Source: an uncultured Bacteroidales bacterium (GTDB taxonomy: Bacteria > Bacteroidota > Bacteroidia > Bacteroidales > UBA932). From it: a stretch of DNA of 33,749 bases. The stretch is from NCBI GenBank assembly GCA_900318565.1, contig ONLD01000017.1:1-33749 (forward strand). The letters run 5' to 3'. Positions 1 to 8,182 of the stretch are shown in pieces. Each line of letters begins with the position of its first letter. Within the stretch, counting starts at the first letter, position 1. The position numbers were made by a program, and so were the translations under genes. The notes under the pieces were generated by a model. It did no database searches, was not told the DNA's origin, and saw only the letters and a program-made list of their open reading frames with translations.

Positions 1-651
1 AATGCCCACCGACGAGGCGGCCGCATCTCCGCCGACTATATCAAGGATTGCTTCCCCGAGGATGGGGACCAGCACCATCAGGAAGGAGAACTGCGCCATC
101 TTCTCGCGCTTTACTCCGCAGAGCAGACCGGTGCTGATGGTGGTGCCGGAGCGGGACAGTCCTGGAATCACGGCGAGGGCCTGTCCGATACCCACGACGA
201 AAGCCTGCCAGAATGAGATGCCGCCGCGGTATTCGCGCACGGTTTTCTGGCGTCCCGCCATCCAGTCGGAGAAGGTCAGCAGGGTCGCGGTCACGAGCAG
301 GGCGATGCCGACCACGGTCAGCGAGCCGAACAGGGCTTCCACGCTGTCCTTGAAGAACACACCTACGATGAAGACAGGAATCATAGACACGCAGATCTTC
401 GCGATGTAGTCCGTCTCTTCGTTGTATTTGAACTTGAAGAGTCCTTTGAGAAGGTCCCATATCTGCCTGCGGAACACGACAATCGTCGCGAGCACCGTGG
501 CGGCGTGGACCGTGACCTCGAATAACAGGTCTTCGGTGGGTTCGATTCCCAGCAGGGCCTTGCCGATTGCGAGATGGCCGCTGCTGCTGACGGGGAGAAA
601 TTCGGTGAGGCCTTGCACAAGGCCGAGAATCAGCGCCTGTAACCAGTCCAT
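1..651 (-). CDS. uppP: Undecaprenyl-diphosphatase UppP/BacA (C-terminus beyond window)
   Basis: Integral membrane enzyme that dephosphorylates undecaprenyl diphosphate so the lipid carrier can be reused for peptidoglycan and O-antigen synthesis. The ATG at 651-649 opens [14 protein letters not shown]. The N-terminal catalytic (E/Q)xxxE motif is Q13-G-L-T-E17, followed by [10 protein letters not shown], and the second family motif reads PGLSRSGTT. About 217 of the usual 265-270 residues are inside the window; the frame is still open at base 1, so the gene is partial, not truncated. It is the last visible gene of the ftsX / DUF3098 / uppP operon, starting 3 nt after the DUF3098 stop, which suggests translational coupling. 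The identification is firm because both signature motifs are intact. Confidence 0.97.
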   Translation of the reverse strand, partial: MDWLQALILGLVQGLTEFLPVSSSGHLAIGKALLGIEPTEDLLFEVTVHAATVLATIVVFRRQIWDLLKGLFKFKYNEETDYIAKICVSMIPVFIVGVFFKDSVEALFGSLTVVGIALLVTATLLTFSDWMAGRQKTVREYRGGISFWQAFVVGIGQALAVIPGLSRSGTTISTGLLCGVKREKMAQFSFLMVLVPILGEAILDIVGGDAAASSVGI

Positions 652-654
652 AGC

Positions 655-891
655 TTATTTCTCCTCCTTTCCGCCGTCGAATCGGCCCATAATTGCCAGC
701 ACCACGATTACGATTCCGGCGAGTATCACCAGCGGGGCCGCCACCAGCCGGCGGGCGTCGAACATAGCATAATTGAACACGTTGGGATCCGGGCTGAAAC
801 CTCCCATCATCAACACGTAGCCCGCGACCATCACGAGCAGCCCGGCCAGCAGAAGCCGGATTCCCTTGCGGGACATTGCCATTTTATCCAT
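655..891 (-). CDS. DUF3098 family small membrane protein
   Basis: A 78-residue protein with two hydrophobic segments (about residues 12-30 and 48-68) separated by the motif GGFSPDPNVFN and a conserved-looking RRLVAAPLVILAG stretch, the pattern of DUF3098. The family is typical of Bacteroidota and commonly lies between ftsX and uppP, as here. The function is unknown; the position suggests a cell-envelope or division role, which is inference. The start ATG (891-889) lies one base after the ftsX TGA (895-893), so its ribosome-loading region is inside ftsX. The C-terminus is charged (RFDGGKEEK) and probably cytoplasmic. Confidence 0.85.
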   Translation of the reverse strand: MDKMAMSRKGIRLLLAGLLVMVAGYVLMMGGFSPDPNVFNYAMFDARRLVAAPLVILAGIVIVVLAIMGRFDGGKEEK

Positions 892-892
892 A

Positions 893-1771
893 TCAATAAT
901 ATAACCGGTCCTTGTCGAGGGACACGAGCTTGTTTACTACTAAATAAGTGCTCAGCAGGCAGATAGCCACGCCGCACATTATGACCGTACCCGCCACGAT
1001 GAGCAGCGAGCGCAGCTCTATGACCGCAAACATCTGCGGGAAGGAACGGCGCAGCAGCGCCAGCACGCCTGCAAGAGCCACCAGCGCGAGGACCGAGGAG
1101 ACGAGCCCCTGGAGCAGGGCTCCGTTCATAAAGGGCTTGCGTATGAAGCGGCGCGTGGCTCCGACGAGCTGCATCGTGTGGACGGTGAAGCGGCGGGAGA
1201 ATACGCCCAGGCGTACCGTGTTGTTGATGAGCACGAAGGAGATGAAGAGCATCAGCAGGATGAAGACGCCCAGCACCAGGGAAATCTTGGCGAGGTTCGC
1301 ATTGAGCGCCTCGACCAGCGACTGCTGGTATTCCACTTCTTCGACCTTGTCGGAGGCGGAAAGGGTCCTCCGTACGAAGGCGACGCTGTCCGGGGCCACA
1401 TAGTCGGCCTGGAGGGTGATTTCCAGCGAGACCGGCACGGGGGATGTCTCGAACACTGAGAGGAAATCGTCGCCCAGCATACCGGCGAGTTCGGCTGCGC
1501 CTTCCTCGCGGGTCACGAGCCTCGTGCCCTTGATGAACGGCAGGGTCTCGACGGATTTTTGGTAGCTCAGCGCGTCCTCGTCGCTTACGTCAGGCTTCAG
1601 AATTACGGAGAGCTGCATATTTTCCTTGAAATAGTCCGAAACCGAGCGGGCGTTGACTATCAGCAGCGTGGCTATACCTATGAGCAGCAGCACCAAACTG
1701 ATGCTTATGATGCTGGAAGCGTAGGCGTTGCGCAGGCGCCGGCGGATTATTTTGTTTTCTTCTTTTGCCAT
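893..1771 (-). CDS. ftsX: Cell-division ABC-type permease FtsX
   Basis: FtsX pairs with the ATPase FtsE and couples the divisome to peptidoglycan hydrolase activation. The protein has one N-terminal membrane segment (IISISLVLLLIGIATLLIV), a periplasmic domain of about 120 residues, and three C-terminal segments within an FtsX permease domain (VLGVFILLMLFISFVLINN onward, with QLVGATRRFIRKPFMNGALLQG). I chose the ATG at 1771 (MAKEENKIIRRRL), preceded by GGGAG five bases upstream; a TTG at 1792 would add seven residues and overlaps the predicted promoter. From this start the protein has 292 residues, normal for Bacteroidota. ftsE is not next to it here. Confidence 0.93.
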   Translation of the reverse strand: MAKEENKIIRRRLRNAYASSIISISLVLLLIGIATLLIVNARSVSDYFKENMQLSVILKPDVSDEDALSYQKSVETLPFIKGTRLVTREEGAAELAGMLGDDFLSVFETSPVPVSLEITLQADYVAPDSVAFVRRTLSASDKVEEVEYQQSLVEALNANLAKISLVLGVFILLMLFISFVLINNTVRLGVFSRRFTVHTMQLVGATRRFIRKPFMNGALLQGLVSSVLALVALAGVLALLRRSFPQMFAVIELRSLLIVAGTVIMCGVAICLLSTYLVVNKLVSLDKDRLYY

Positions 1772-1789
1772 AATCTCCCAAATTGACTT

Positions 1790-1818
1790 CAAAGATAATG
1801 AATTATCGAAATTTCAAA
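1790..1818 (-). promoter_or_regulatory. Predicted promoter of the ftsX operon
   Basis: On the minus strand a TATCTTTG element (plus coordinates 1797-1790) matches the Bacteroidota -7 consensus TAnnTTTG exactly, with TTTG (1818-1815) 17 nt upstream. The predicted start near 1783 gives a leader of about 12 nt before the ftsX ATG. Confidence 0.6.
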
Positions 1819-1827
1819 AAAAATTCT

Positions 1828-1835
1828 TACCTTTG
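1828..1835 (+). promoter_or_regulatory. Possible -7 element upstream of the GT5 gene
   Basis: TACCTTTG matches TAnnTTTG, but I see no good -33 element at the expected distance. The ATG of the gene lies only 5 nt further on, so if this element is real the transcript would be nearly leaderless. Confidence 0.35.
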
Positions 1836-1840
1836 TGCGA

Positions 1841-2659
1841 ATGGCAGAAAATGTAAACAGAGTCCTATTCGTCAATTCCGAGATGTGTCCTTACCTCCCG
1901 GAATCGCCTATAGCCAGCGTAGCCCGCCTTCTCCCGCAAGCTGTGCAGGAGCGTAAGCGGGAAATCCGTTCGTTTATGCCCCGTTACGGGTTTATCAACG
2001 AGCGCAAGAATCAGTTGCACGAAGTGATCCGTCTGTCGGGAATGAACATCATAATATCCGACGTCGATCACCCGCTGATCATCAAGGTGGCCTCTATATC
2101 GGCCGCCCATATCCAGGTCTATTTCATTGACAATGAAGACTATTTCCGTCGCAAGCAGATGTATTGCGACGAGTCCGGAGCCTTCTTCCAGGACAACGAC
2201 GAGCGGGCCATATTCTATGCCCGCGGCGTGCTTGAGACCGTAAAGAAGCTCCGCTGGGCTCCTGACGTCATCCACTGCCAGGGCTGGATTTCGCAGCTTG
2301 TGCCGGCCTACCTCAAGAAGGCGTACAAGGACGATCCTATCTTCTCTTCCAGCAAAATAGTCTTGTCGCTCTACGGTGATACCCCCGAGGCCGAATTCCG
2401 TCCCGGGTTCGCTTCCAAGGCCGCTTTCGGCGGACTGGACGCCACCGACCTGCCCTTCCTGAAGAAGCCGGATGGCATAAATCTTGCTAAAACCGCCATC
2501 CAGTACGCCGACGGCATCATCATCGGCTCGCCCGACGTGGACCCCAAGCTGGAGAAGTACGCCAAGTCCCTGAAACTTCCCGTGCTACAGTACGACGAGG
2601 CCGCGATGAAGGACGGAAGCTATGTCGAAGCGTACAATGCTTTTTACGACACTATCTGA
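1841..2659 (+). CDS. Starch/glycogen synthase-like GT5 N-terminal domain protein
   Basis: A 272-residue protein resembling the N-terminal catalytic domain of GT5 glycogen/starch synthases: RVLFVNSEMCPYLPES near the start, MPRYGFINER, and PDVIHCQGWISQLVPAYLK in the position of the DxxHxHDW region. The C-terminal GT1 nucleotide-sugar-binding domain (about 200 residues) is absent; such short GT5 proteins are common in Bacteroidota, so this is a family form and not a truncation. Whether it has glycosyltransferase activity is uncertain, since ADP-glucose binding needs residues from the missing lobe. I prefer the ATG at 1841 to a GTG at 1835, which lies inside the predicted -7 box. The DUF4270 gene starts 2 nt after its stop. 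Confidence 0.85.
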   Translation: MAENVNRVLFVNSEMCPYLPESPIASVARLLPQAVQERKREIRSFMPRYGFINERKNQLHEVIRLSGMNIIISDVDHPLIIKVASISAAHIQVYFIDNEDYFRRKQMYCDESGAFFQDNDERAIFYARGVLETVKKLRWAPDVIHCQGWISQLVPAYLKKAYKDDPIFSSSKIVLSLYGDTPEAEFRPGFASKAAFGGLDATDLPFLKKPDGINLAKTAIQYADGIIIGSPDVDPKLEKYAKSLKLPVLQYDEAAMKDGSYVEAYNAFYDTI

Positions 2660-2661
2660 CG

Positions 2662-4377
2662 ATGAAAATTTCTTTTCCTGCCATAGCGGCGGCCCTGTTC
2701 TGCTGCTTGTCTTGTGTGGAAATCAATCCTGAGCTGGGAGGCAACCTCATCCCGGCCGACCAGACATATAACGTCTATCCGGTGGAGGCCGCCCTGCCCG
2801 CCGGCTCCCTTAAGATGATGCCTTCCGATTCGCTGTCCGGCTATTCCCAGAGGCGCATCACCATCGGCGCCATCAGGGACGACGTGTACGGCCTCACGAC
2901 CCGCACGGCCTCGTTCACCCTCGTGCCCGCATTGGATTCGCTGGACTTCGGCAATGTCGCGGCCGCCAAGGTGCGCCGCTTCCATTTCGCAGCGGCCTTC
3001 GATACTGTGTCCGTGGCGACAAGAGGTCAGGAACGCATCCTGCAGAACGTGCGCGTCCATTCGCTCGCCTCGCCCCTGCGGCCCGGGCGCGACTTCGACA
3101 TCAATGGTGACGCCATAAAAGTGGACTACAGCCGCTCCATCGCCCAGGGCAATCCCGTGGTGGACGGCACCGATTCGCTTTCTTTTGACTTTACGGAAGA
3201 GTACGCCCGCCGCTTCCTGCAGATTACGCAGGACGACCTGAAAGACTTCTCCAAATACACGAAAAAGATTCCCGGCATCCACATCTCCACCGACCTTCCC
3301 ATCGGGCGGGGCGGACGTATCAATATGTTCGAGCTGCAGGTGGGCTACGACAGCCAGGTGGGCTATGTGGTCGGCAATTACGCCATCCTGGATCTTACCT
3401 GCGATTATGACCGCGACGGCGTGGCCGAGACCGATACCTCGTTCTTCTTCTCCTACGGCCTGACCGACTTCACCGACCTGGATTCGCTATTCGAGTCCAG
3501 CACCAAGCGCGGATACTATCCTGAATACTGTCTCAACCAGACCACCCAGGAGACCCGGCACCTCGCCGGAGACTCCAAGGAGAAAGTGCTCATAGAGGGC
3601 GGCGGCGGTCTCAAGCCCGTGGTGTCGGCCCTCGGGCTCAAGCGCCTTGCCGAAAGCCTTATCCGCGAGAAGGGGGGAGATCCGGAGGGTGCGGTCATCA
3701 ACAAGGCGACGCTCGTGCTGCCTTTCGAATTCCCCGAGGACTACAGGGAAATGTACAAGTACCCCCAGATTCTTTCGCCTACCTGCCGCATCAGGCAGAA
3801 CGATACGACCGTGGTCTTCGCGGGCCTGACCGATGCGAGCTCTGAAAATGAGAACCACGGAGACATCAACCGCAGCACCCTGTGCTACTCTCCGGACATT
3901 ACCTACCACCTGCAGGAGTTGCTGAAAATCAAGGAGGTACCTTCCGGAAGCGAGACTTCGACCGAGGCTTACAAGCGCAAGAAACTGTATGCCGGCGAGT
4001 ATGATATATGGTTGATCATCAACGCCAACGAAACAGTCGTGAATCCGACCGGGTCTTCGGCTATGGATTCCTACCTCCAGATGATGGCCTACCAGAACTA
4101 TTACAACAGTATGTATTACGGAGGCTACGGAATGGGCGGTTACGGCTACGGCGGCTATGGTATGGGAGGTTACGGCTATGGCTACGACCCCTACACCAAC
4201 TACACTTCTTACGCCCTTATGGCTCAGTATGCCAGCGCGGCTTCGACAAACTCCTCGACTACGGTTGTCGAAATGCTCGACACCGACCGATATTACTGCG
4301 CTACGCTGTACGGTCCCGGGGCTGCGAACCCTTCGCTGCGGCCGCGTCTCGAACTGACCTTCTCCCTGGCAAAGTAG
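2662..4377 (+). CDS. DUF4270 family lipoprotein
   Basis: A 571-residue exported protein with a short signal sequence and a lipobox ending at Cys18 (FCCLSC), so it is probably lipidated and anchored in the envelope. The body, from ELGGNLIPADQTY and the FTLVPALDSLDFG segment to the C-terminal RPRLELTFS, fits DUF4270, a Bacteroidota family of unknown function often found beside the short GT5 gene. Residues 487-506 are two tandem decapeptides of the form GGYGMGGYGY inside a longer Tyr/Gly/Ser-rich insertion (about 468-540), giving a locally repetitive surface loop. The gene is 2 nt from the GT5 gene, forming a two-gene operon closed by the terminator at 4400-4426. Confidence 0.85.
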   Translation: MKISFPAIAAALFCCLSCVEINPELGGNLIPADQTYNVYPVEAALPAGSLKMMPSDSLSGYSQRRITIGAIRDDVYGLTTRTASFTLVPALDSLDFGNVAAAKVRRFHFAAAFDTVSVATRGQERILQNVRVHSLASPLRPGRDFDINGDAIKVDYSRSIAQGNPVVDGTDSLSFDFTEEYARRFLQITQDDLKDFSKYTKKIPGIHISTDLPIGRGGRINMFELQVGYDSQVGYVVGNYAILDLTCDYDRDGVAETDTSFFFSYGLTDFTDLDSLFESSTKRGYYPEYCLNQTTQETRHLAGDSKEKVLIEGGGGLKPVVSALGLKRLAESLIREKGGDPEGAVINKATLVLPFEFPEDYREMYKYPQILSPTCRIRQNDTTVVFAGLTDASSENENHGDINRSTLCYSPDITYHLQELLKIKEVPSGSETSTEAYKRKKLYAGEYDIWLIINANETVVNPTGSSAMDSYLQMMAYQNYYNSMYYGGYGMGGYGYGGYGMGGYGYGYDPYTNYTSYALMAQYASAASTNSSTTVVEMLDTDRYYCATLYGPGAANPSLRPRLELTFSLAK

Positions 4378-4399
4378 CATATTCCTATTTATTATAATG

Positions 4400-4426
4400 A
4401 TCCCGTGGAAACACGGGATTTTTTTT
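4400..4426 (+). terminator. Intrinsic terminator after the DUF4270 gene
   Basis: A perfect 8-bp stem (ATCCCGTG / CACGGGAT) around a GAAA loop runs directly into eight T residues. Confidence 0.93.
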
Positions 4427-4472
4427 GTTGTCCGGGGAGGGGAGAAAGCGGCTTTCGAAAAGTGTTTTCGGA

Positions 4473-4593
4473 CGTGTCGAAAAAGTATTGGAAAATTTTT
4501 GGGCGACTCTTGTAAGTGATTAATAATACGGATAGTTAACTGAAAATTTTCGTGTCGAAAATGTTTGAAAATTTTTTGCCGGACGCTTGCTAA
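4473..4593. repeat. Imperfect direct repeat in the rplP upstream region
   Basis: A segment at 4473-4514 and one at 4551-4593 share the order CGTGTCGAAAA, a run of the GAAAATTTTT type, a G/C-rich clump and CTTGTAA / CTTGCTAA, with scattered differences. The TTGC of the second copy supplies the predicted -33 element of the rplP promoter. The first copy has no good -7 element downstream, so it may be a decayed duplicate promoter or a second protein-binding site. Confidence 0.5.
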
Positions 4594-4616
4594 TTGGAAT
4601 TTTTTTACTAACTTTG
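4587..4616 (+). promoter_or_regulatory. Promoter of the rplP-rplQ cluster
   Basis: TTG (4587-4589), a 19-nt spacer and TAACTTTG (4609-4616) fit the Bacteroidota consensus. The expected start is near 4622, giving a leader of about 84 nt before rplP. Confidence 0.8.
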
Positions 4617-4705
4617 CAATCCCAAAATTTGGCTCTTTGTGGGCTATCCCATTGAGAATCAATGATTTAGGGTTTAACGATAATTATTTTTAAAGTAATA
4701 CTACA
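4617..4705 (+). promoter_or_regulatory. rplP 5' leader with palindrome and hairpin
   Basis: An 11-bp palindrome CCAAAATTTGG (4622-4632) lies at the predicted transcription start, and a perfect 6-bp hairpin (CATTGA, loop GAA, TCAATG; 4650-4664) sits in the leader. No T-run follows the hairpin, so it is not a terminator. Ribosomal protein operons often carry autoregulatory leaders; that role here is inference. There is no Shine-Dalgarno sequence before the ATG, only an A/T-rich stretch. Confidence 0.4.
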
Positions 4706-5125
4706 ATGTTACAACCTAAGAGAACAAAATTTAGAAGGGAACAGAAGAACCGTATGAAGGGCAACTCCCAGAGGGGAAACCAGCTCGCTTTCGGTTCCTT
4801 CGGTATCAAGACCCTTGAAAATTGTTGGCTCACTGCGCAGCAGATCGAGGCCGCCCGTCAGGCTATCTCCCGTAGGATGAACCGTGAAGGTCAGATCTGG
4901 ATCAGGGTCTTCCCTGTGAAGCCTATCACCAAGAAGCCTCTCGATACCCGTATGGGTAAAGGTAAGGGTGATCCCTATGCATTCGTGGCTCCCATCACTC
5001 CCGGCCGCATCATCTTCGAGGCCGAGGGCGTGTCCCTGGAGACTGCCAAAGAGGCAATGCGCCTGGGCGCCAACAAGCTCCCCATCGCGACCAAGTTCGT
5101 CGTCCGCAGGGATTATGTCGAATAA
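4706..5125 (+). CDS. rplP: 50S ribosomal protein L16
   Basis: L16 binds 23S rRNA near the A site and the peptidyl transferase centre. The 139-residue sequence has the expected basic N-terminus ([19 protein letters not shown]) and the core [23 protein letters not shown], with [21 protein letters not shown] toward the C-terminus. It opens the cluster here; in most Bacteroidota it follows rpsC inside the S10 cluster, but here a terminator, a promoter and an unrelated DUF4270 gene precede it. Confidence 0.98.
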   Translation: MLQPKRTKFRREQKNRMKGNSQRGNQLAFGSFGIKTLENCWLTAQQIEAARQAISRRMNREGQIWIRVFPVKPITKKPLDTRMGKGKGDPYAFVAPITPGRIIFEAEGVSLETAKEAMRLGANKLPIATKFVVRRDYVE

Positions 5126-5143
5126 TTTAATGGAGAAAAGAAA

Positions 5144-5338
5144 ATGAAAGCAGCTGAAGCACGCGAAATGTCTGTAGCAGACCTGCGCGACCGAATCGCA
5201 ATCGAGAAGAGCAATCTCGACACAATGAAGATCAACCACGCGATTTCTCCATTGGAGGACACATCCAAATTCAAGAAGACCAGAAAGGATATCGCTCTTA
5301 TGATCACTATCCTCGCTGAAAAAGAAAAACAGAACTAA
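5144..5338 (+). CDS. rpmC: 50S ribosomal protein L29
   Basis: A 64-residue, mostly helical protein ([25 protein letters not shown]) of normal L29 length; it sits at the exit of the peptide tunnel on the large subunit. It lies 18 nt after rplP in the canonical order L16-L29-S17. A weak GGAG occurs in the gap, otherwise the leader is A-rich. Confidence 0.97.
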   Translation: MKAAEAREMSVADLRDRIAIEKSNLDTMKINHAISPLEDTSKFKKTRKDIALMITILAEKEKQN

Positions 5339-5349
5339 ATCAGAGCTTT

Positions 5350-5604
5350 ATGGAAAGAAATCTTCGTAAGGAAAGAGTAGGAGTAGTGGTCAGCAGCAAG
5401 ATGGACAAGACCATCATCGTCGCTGTCGAGCGCAAGGAAAAGCATCCTCTCTATGGCAAGTTTGTCAAGAAGACCACCAAGTTCGTGGCACAGGACGACA
5501 AGAACGAGTGCGGTGAAGGTGATACCGTCCGCATTATGGAGACCCGTCCCCTGAGCAAGACCAAGAACTGGAGATTAGTTGAAATCGTAGAAAAAGCCAA
5601 GTAG
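5350..5604 (+). CDS. rpsQ: 30S ribosomal protein S17
   Basis: S17 is an OB-fold primary 16S rRNA-binding protein. The 84-residue sequence has [24 protein letters not shown] and the conserved [14 protein letters not shown], with [21 protein letters not shown] at the end. It is 11 nt after rpmC and 2 nt before rplN. Confidence 0.98.
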   Translation: MERNLRKERVGVVVSSKMDKTIIVAVERKEKHPLYGKFVKKTTKFVAQDDKNECGEGDTVRIMETRPLSKTKNWRLVEIVEKAK

Positions 5605-5606
5605 TT

Positions 5607-5972
5607 ATGATACAGCAGGAAACACGTTTACAGGTGGCCGACAACTCCGGAGCTAAGGAAGTCCTTTGCATCCGTGTGCTTGGCGGAACCAACCACCGTT
5701 ATGCTACGGTCGGCGACAGAATCGTCGTCACCATCAAGAGCGCCATCCCCGGATCGGATGCCAAGAAGGGTACCGTGTCCAGGGCTGTCGTCGTGCGTAC
5801 CAAGAAGGAAATCCGCCGTCCCGACGGTTCTTATATCCGCTTCGACGACAATGCCTGCGTTCTTCTGAACAACGCCGGCGAGCTCCGCGGCACCCGTATC
5901 TTCGGTCCCGTGGCCAGGGAGCTGCGTGAGAATTATATGAAAATCGTTTCACTGGCACCGGAGGTCCTTTAA
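5607..5972 (+). CDS. rplN: 50S ribosomal protein L14
   Basis: L14 contributes to the 30S-50S interface. The sequence starts [19 protein letters not shown] and carries the typical [21 protein letters not shown] segment; 121 residues is the normal length. It starts 2 nt after the rpsQ stop, so the two genes are probably coupled. Confidence 0.98.
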   Translation: MIQQETRLQVADNSGAKEVLCIRVLGGTNHRYATVGDRIVVTIKSAIPGSDAKKGTVSRAVVVRTKKEIRRPDGSYIRFDDNACVLLNNAGELRGTRIFGPVARELRENYMKIVSLAPEVL

Positions 5973-5984
5973 TATTTAAGTACT

Positions 5985-6296
5985 ATGAACAGAATCAAAA
6001 AAGGCGACACCGTGTATGTAAATGCCGGTAACGACAAGGGAAAGACCGGTAAGGTTCTCTCCGTCGATCCCGCAAAGGATCGCGCTATCGTGGAAGGCGT
6101 CAATATGGTCAGCAAGCACACCAAGCCCAACGCCAAGCAGCCTCAGGGTGGCATCATCAAGAAGGAAGCCCCCATTCACATATCCAATCTCAACCTCATT
6201 GATCCCAAGAGCGGCAAGCCCACTCGCGTAGGTTTCAAGGTGGAGGGAGACAAGAAAGTCCGTATCGCTAAAAAATCCGGTGAGGAGATCAAGTAA
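5985..6296 (+). CDS. rplX: 50S ribosomal protein L24
   Basis: L24 is an early large-subunit assembly protein. The KOW motif is clear ([25 protein letters not shown]), followed by [21 protein letters not shown]. The length of 103 residues is normal. It ends 2 nt before rplE. Confidence 0.98.
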   Translation: MNRIKKGDTVYVNAGNDKGKTGKVLSVDPAKDRAIVEGVNMVSKHTKPNAKQPQGGIIKKEAPIHISNLNLIDPKSGKPTRVGFKVEGDKKVRIAKKSGEEIK

Positions 6297-6298
6297 TT

Positions 6299-6895
6299 AT
6301 GGCAAAGAAAGCAAAAGAAGTTGAGGTTCAGGCTCTGCCTGCAGGATATGTTCCTACCCTCAAGAAAGTTTATAAGGAGGAGATCATCGAGAAGCTGACC
6401 AAGCAGTTCGGTTACACCACCGTGATGCAGGTCCCCAAGCTCGTCAAGATCACCATCAACGAAGGCGTCGGACAGGGCACCCAGGACCGCAAGGTCGTGG
6501 AGGAAGCCGCCGAGGAGCTCAGTCTCATCACCGGCCAGAAGGCTCTCATCACCTCTTCCCGCAAGGACGTTTCCAACTTCAAGCTCCGTAAGGGTATGCC
6601 CATCGGAACTAAAGTGACCCTGCGCAACGTCAAGATGTACGAATTCCTCGAGAAGCTCATCCGTGTGGCTCTCCCTCGTATCCGCGACTTCAACGGCATC
6701 GCCGAGAAGATGGACGGACAGGGCAACTACACCCTCGGCCTCAAGGAGCAGATCATCTTCCCTGAAATCGACATCGACAAGAACCCCCGTATCCACGGTC
6801 TCGAGATTACATTCGTGACGACGGCCCGCACCGATGAGGAGTGCCACGCTCTTCTCGCCGCGTTCGGTCTGCCTTTCAAGAAACATAACAAATAA
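6299..6895 (+). CDS. rplE: 50S ribosomal protein L5
   Basis: L5 binds 5S rRNA and contacts the small subunit. Recognised by [20 protein letters not shown], the [22 protein letters not shown] region and the [15 protein letters not shown] motif. It has 198 residues, about a dozen more than many L5 proteins because of an N-terminal extension ([15 protein letters not shown]). The ATG used here directly follows the rplX stop. Confidence 0.97.
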   Translation: MAKKAKEVEVQALPAGYVPTLKKVYKEEIIEKLTKQFGYTTVMQVPKLVKITINEGVGQGTQDRKVVEEAAEELSLITGQKALITSSRKDVSNFKLRKGMPIGTKVTLRNVKMYEFLEKLIRVALPRIRDFNGIAEKMDGQGNYTLGLKEQIIFPEIDIDKNPRIHGLEITFVTTARTDEECHALLAAFGLPFKKHNK

Positions 6896-6901
6896 GATAC
6901 T

Positions 6902-7171
6902 ATGGCAAAAGAATCAATGAAAGCCCGCGAAGTAAAGCGCGCAAAACTGGTTGCTAAGTACGCAGAAAAGAGAAAGGCACTCAAGGAGGCCGGTGACTGG
7001 GCTGCTCTCGACAAGCTCCCCAAGAACGCATCTCCGGTCCGTCTCCACAACCGTTGCACCCTCACCGGCCGTCCCAAGGGCTATATGAGGGCATTCGGCC
7101 TGAGCCGTATCCAGTTCCGTGAGATGGCCTCCAACGGTCTGATCCCGGGCGTCAAGAAGGCAAGTTGGTAA
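6902..7171 (+). CDS. rpsN: 30S ribosomal protein S14 (zinc-free form)
   Basis: The 89-residue sequence ends with the family signature [28 protein letters not shown]. Only one cysteine is present, so the CxxC...CxxC zinc ribbon of short S14 proteins is missing; this is the longer zinc-independent type. It sits between rplE and rpsH as in the standard spc order. Confidence 0.97.
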   Translation: MAKESMKAREVKRAKLVAKYAEKRKALKEAGDWAALDKLPKNASPVRLHNRCTLTGRPKGYMRAFGLSRIQFREMASNGLIPGVKKASW

Positions 7172-7190
7172 AAATTAAACATTCAACAAT

Positions 7191-7586
7191 ATGACAGATC
7201 CTATTGCAGATTACCTCACCAGGATTCGCAACGCCTATCTGGCCGGCAACAAGGTCGTGGAGATTCCTTCGTCCAAGATGAAGGTCGCCATCACCCAGAT
7301 CCTTTGTGAGAAGGGCTACATCCTCAGCTACAAGGTAGTTGAAGGCACCCCTTATAATACCATCAAAATAGCTCTCAAGTACCACCCTCAGACCAAGGCC
7401 GCCGCTATCAAGAAGATTGAGCGCGTGTCCAGCCCCGGTCTGCGTCAGTACACCGATGTGGAGAATATGCCCCGCGTGCTCAACGGCCTCGGAATCGCCA
7501 TCCTCTCCACCTCCAAGGGCATCATCACCGACAAGGAAGCCAAGGAGCTCGGCGTCGGCGGTGAAGTTATTTGCTACGTCTATTAA
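7191..7586 (+). CDS. rpsH: 30S ribosomal protein S8
   Basis: S8 is a central-domain 16S rRNA-binding protein and, in enterobacteria, the repressor of the spc operon. It begins TDPIADYLTRIRNAYLAGN and ends with GIAILSTSKGIITDKEAKELGVGGEVICYVY; 131 residues. No obvious copy of an S8-binding helix was recognised in the leader of this cluster. Confidence 0.98.
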   Translation: MTDPIADYLTRIRNAYLAGNKVVEIPSSKMKVAITQILCEKGYILSYKVVEGTPYNTIKIALKYHPQTKAAAIKKIERVSSPGLRQYTDVENMPRVLNGLGIAILSTSKGIITDKEAKELGVGGEVICYVY

Positions 7587-7606
7587 TCAAACAAAACAGT
7601 ACAGTA

Positions 7607-8167
7607 ATGTCAAGAATTGGTAAATTGCCTGTAAGCCTTCCGTCCGGGGTCAGCGTCGAGCTGCTCGACGGCAACGTGTTGAAGGTTAAAGGACCTCTTG
7701 GTCAGATGTGCCAGAAAGTTGATCCGGACATCAAAGTGACCATTGAGGACAATCAGATCAAGTTCGAGCGCCCTACCGACCAGCCCCGTCACCGCTCTAT
7801 GCACGGTCTCTACCGCGCCCTGGTGCACAATATGGTCGTCGGCGTGTCCGAAGGTTTCACAACTCAGCAGGAACTGGTGGGCGTCGGTTACCGTGTCTCC
7901 GTCCAGGGCCAGATTCTCACTTTCTCCCTCGGCTATTCGCACGAGATTCAGCTTATGCTTCCCGAAGAGGTCAAGGCTGAGATTCCCGATGTCAGGAAGG
8001 GAGAGAATCCTCGTCTGGTGCTGAAGAGCTGCGACAAGCAGCTGGTCGGCCAGGTAGCAGCCAAAGTGCGTTCATTCCGCCGTCCGGAGCCGTACAAGGG
8101 CAAGGGTATCAAGTTCGTTGGTGAGCAGCTCCGCCGTAAGGCAGGCAAAACTGCATCCGCAAAATAA
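7607..8167 (+). CDS. rplF: 50S ribosomal protein L6
   Basis: L6 lies near the GTPase-associated centre. The ATG at 7607 gives MSRIGKLPVSLPSGV, the normal N-terminus; the reading frame extends further upstream into rpsH but that extension is not conserved-looking. The protein has 186 residues with the C-terminal motif RRPEPYKGKGIKFVGEQLRRKAGKTA. Confidence 0.97.
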   Translation: MSRIGKLPVSLPSGVSVELLDGNVLKVKGPLGQMCQKVDPDIKVTIEDNQIKFERPTDQPRHRSMHGLYRALVHNMVVGVSEGFTTQQELVGVGYRVSVQGQILTFSLGYSHEIQLMLPEEVKAEIPDVRKGENPRLVLKSCDKQLVGQVAAKVRSFRRPEPYKGKGIKFVGEQLRRKAGKTASAK

Positions 8168-8182
8168 AAGGAGGATTGAATT

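Noticed and set aside
3487-4662. Minus-strand open frame of 391 codons opposite the DUF4270 gene
   Set aside because: It reads through the terminator and promoter region and is explained by codon bias of the plus-strand gene.
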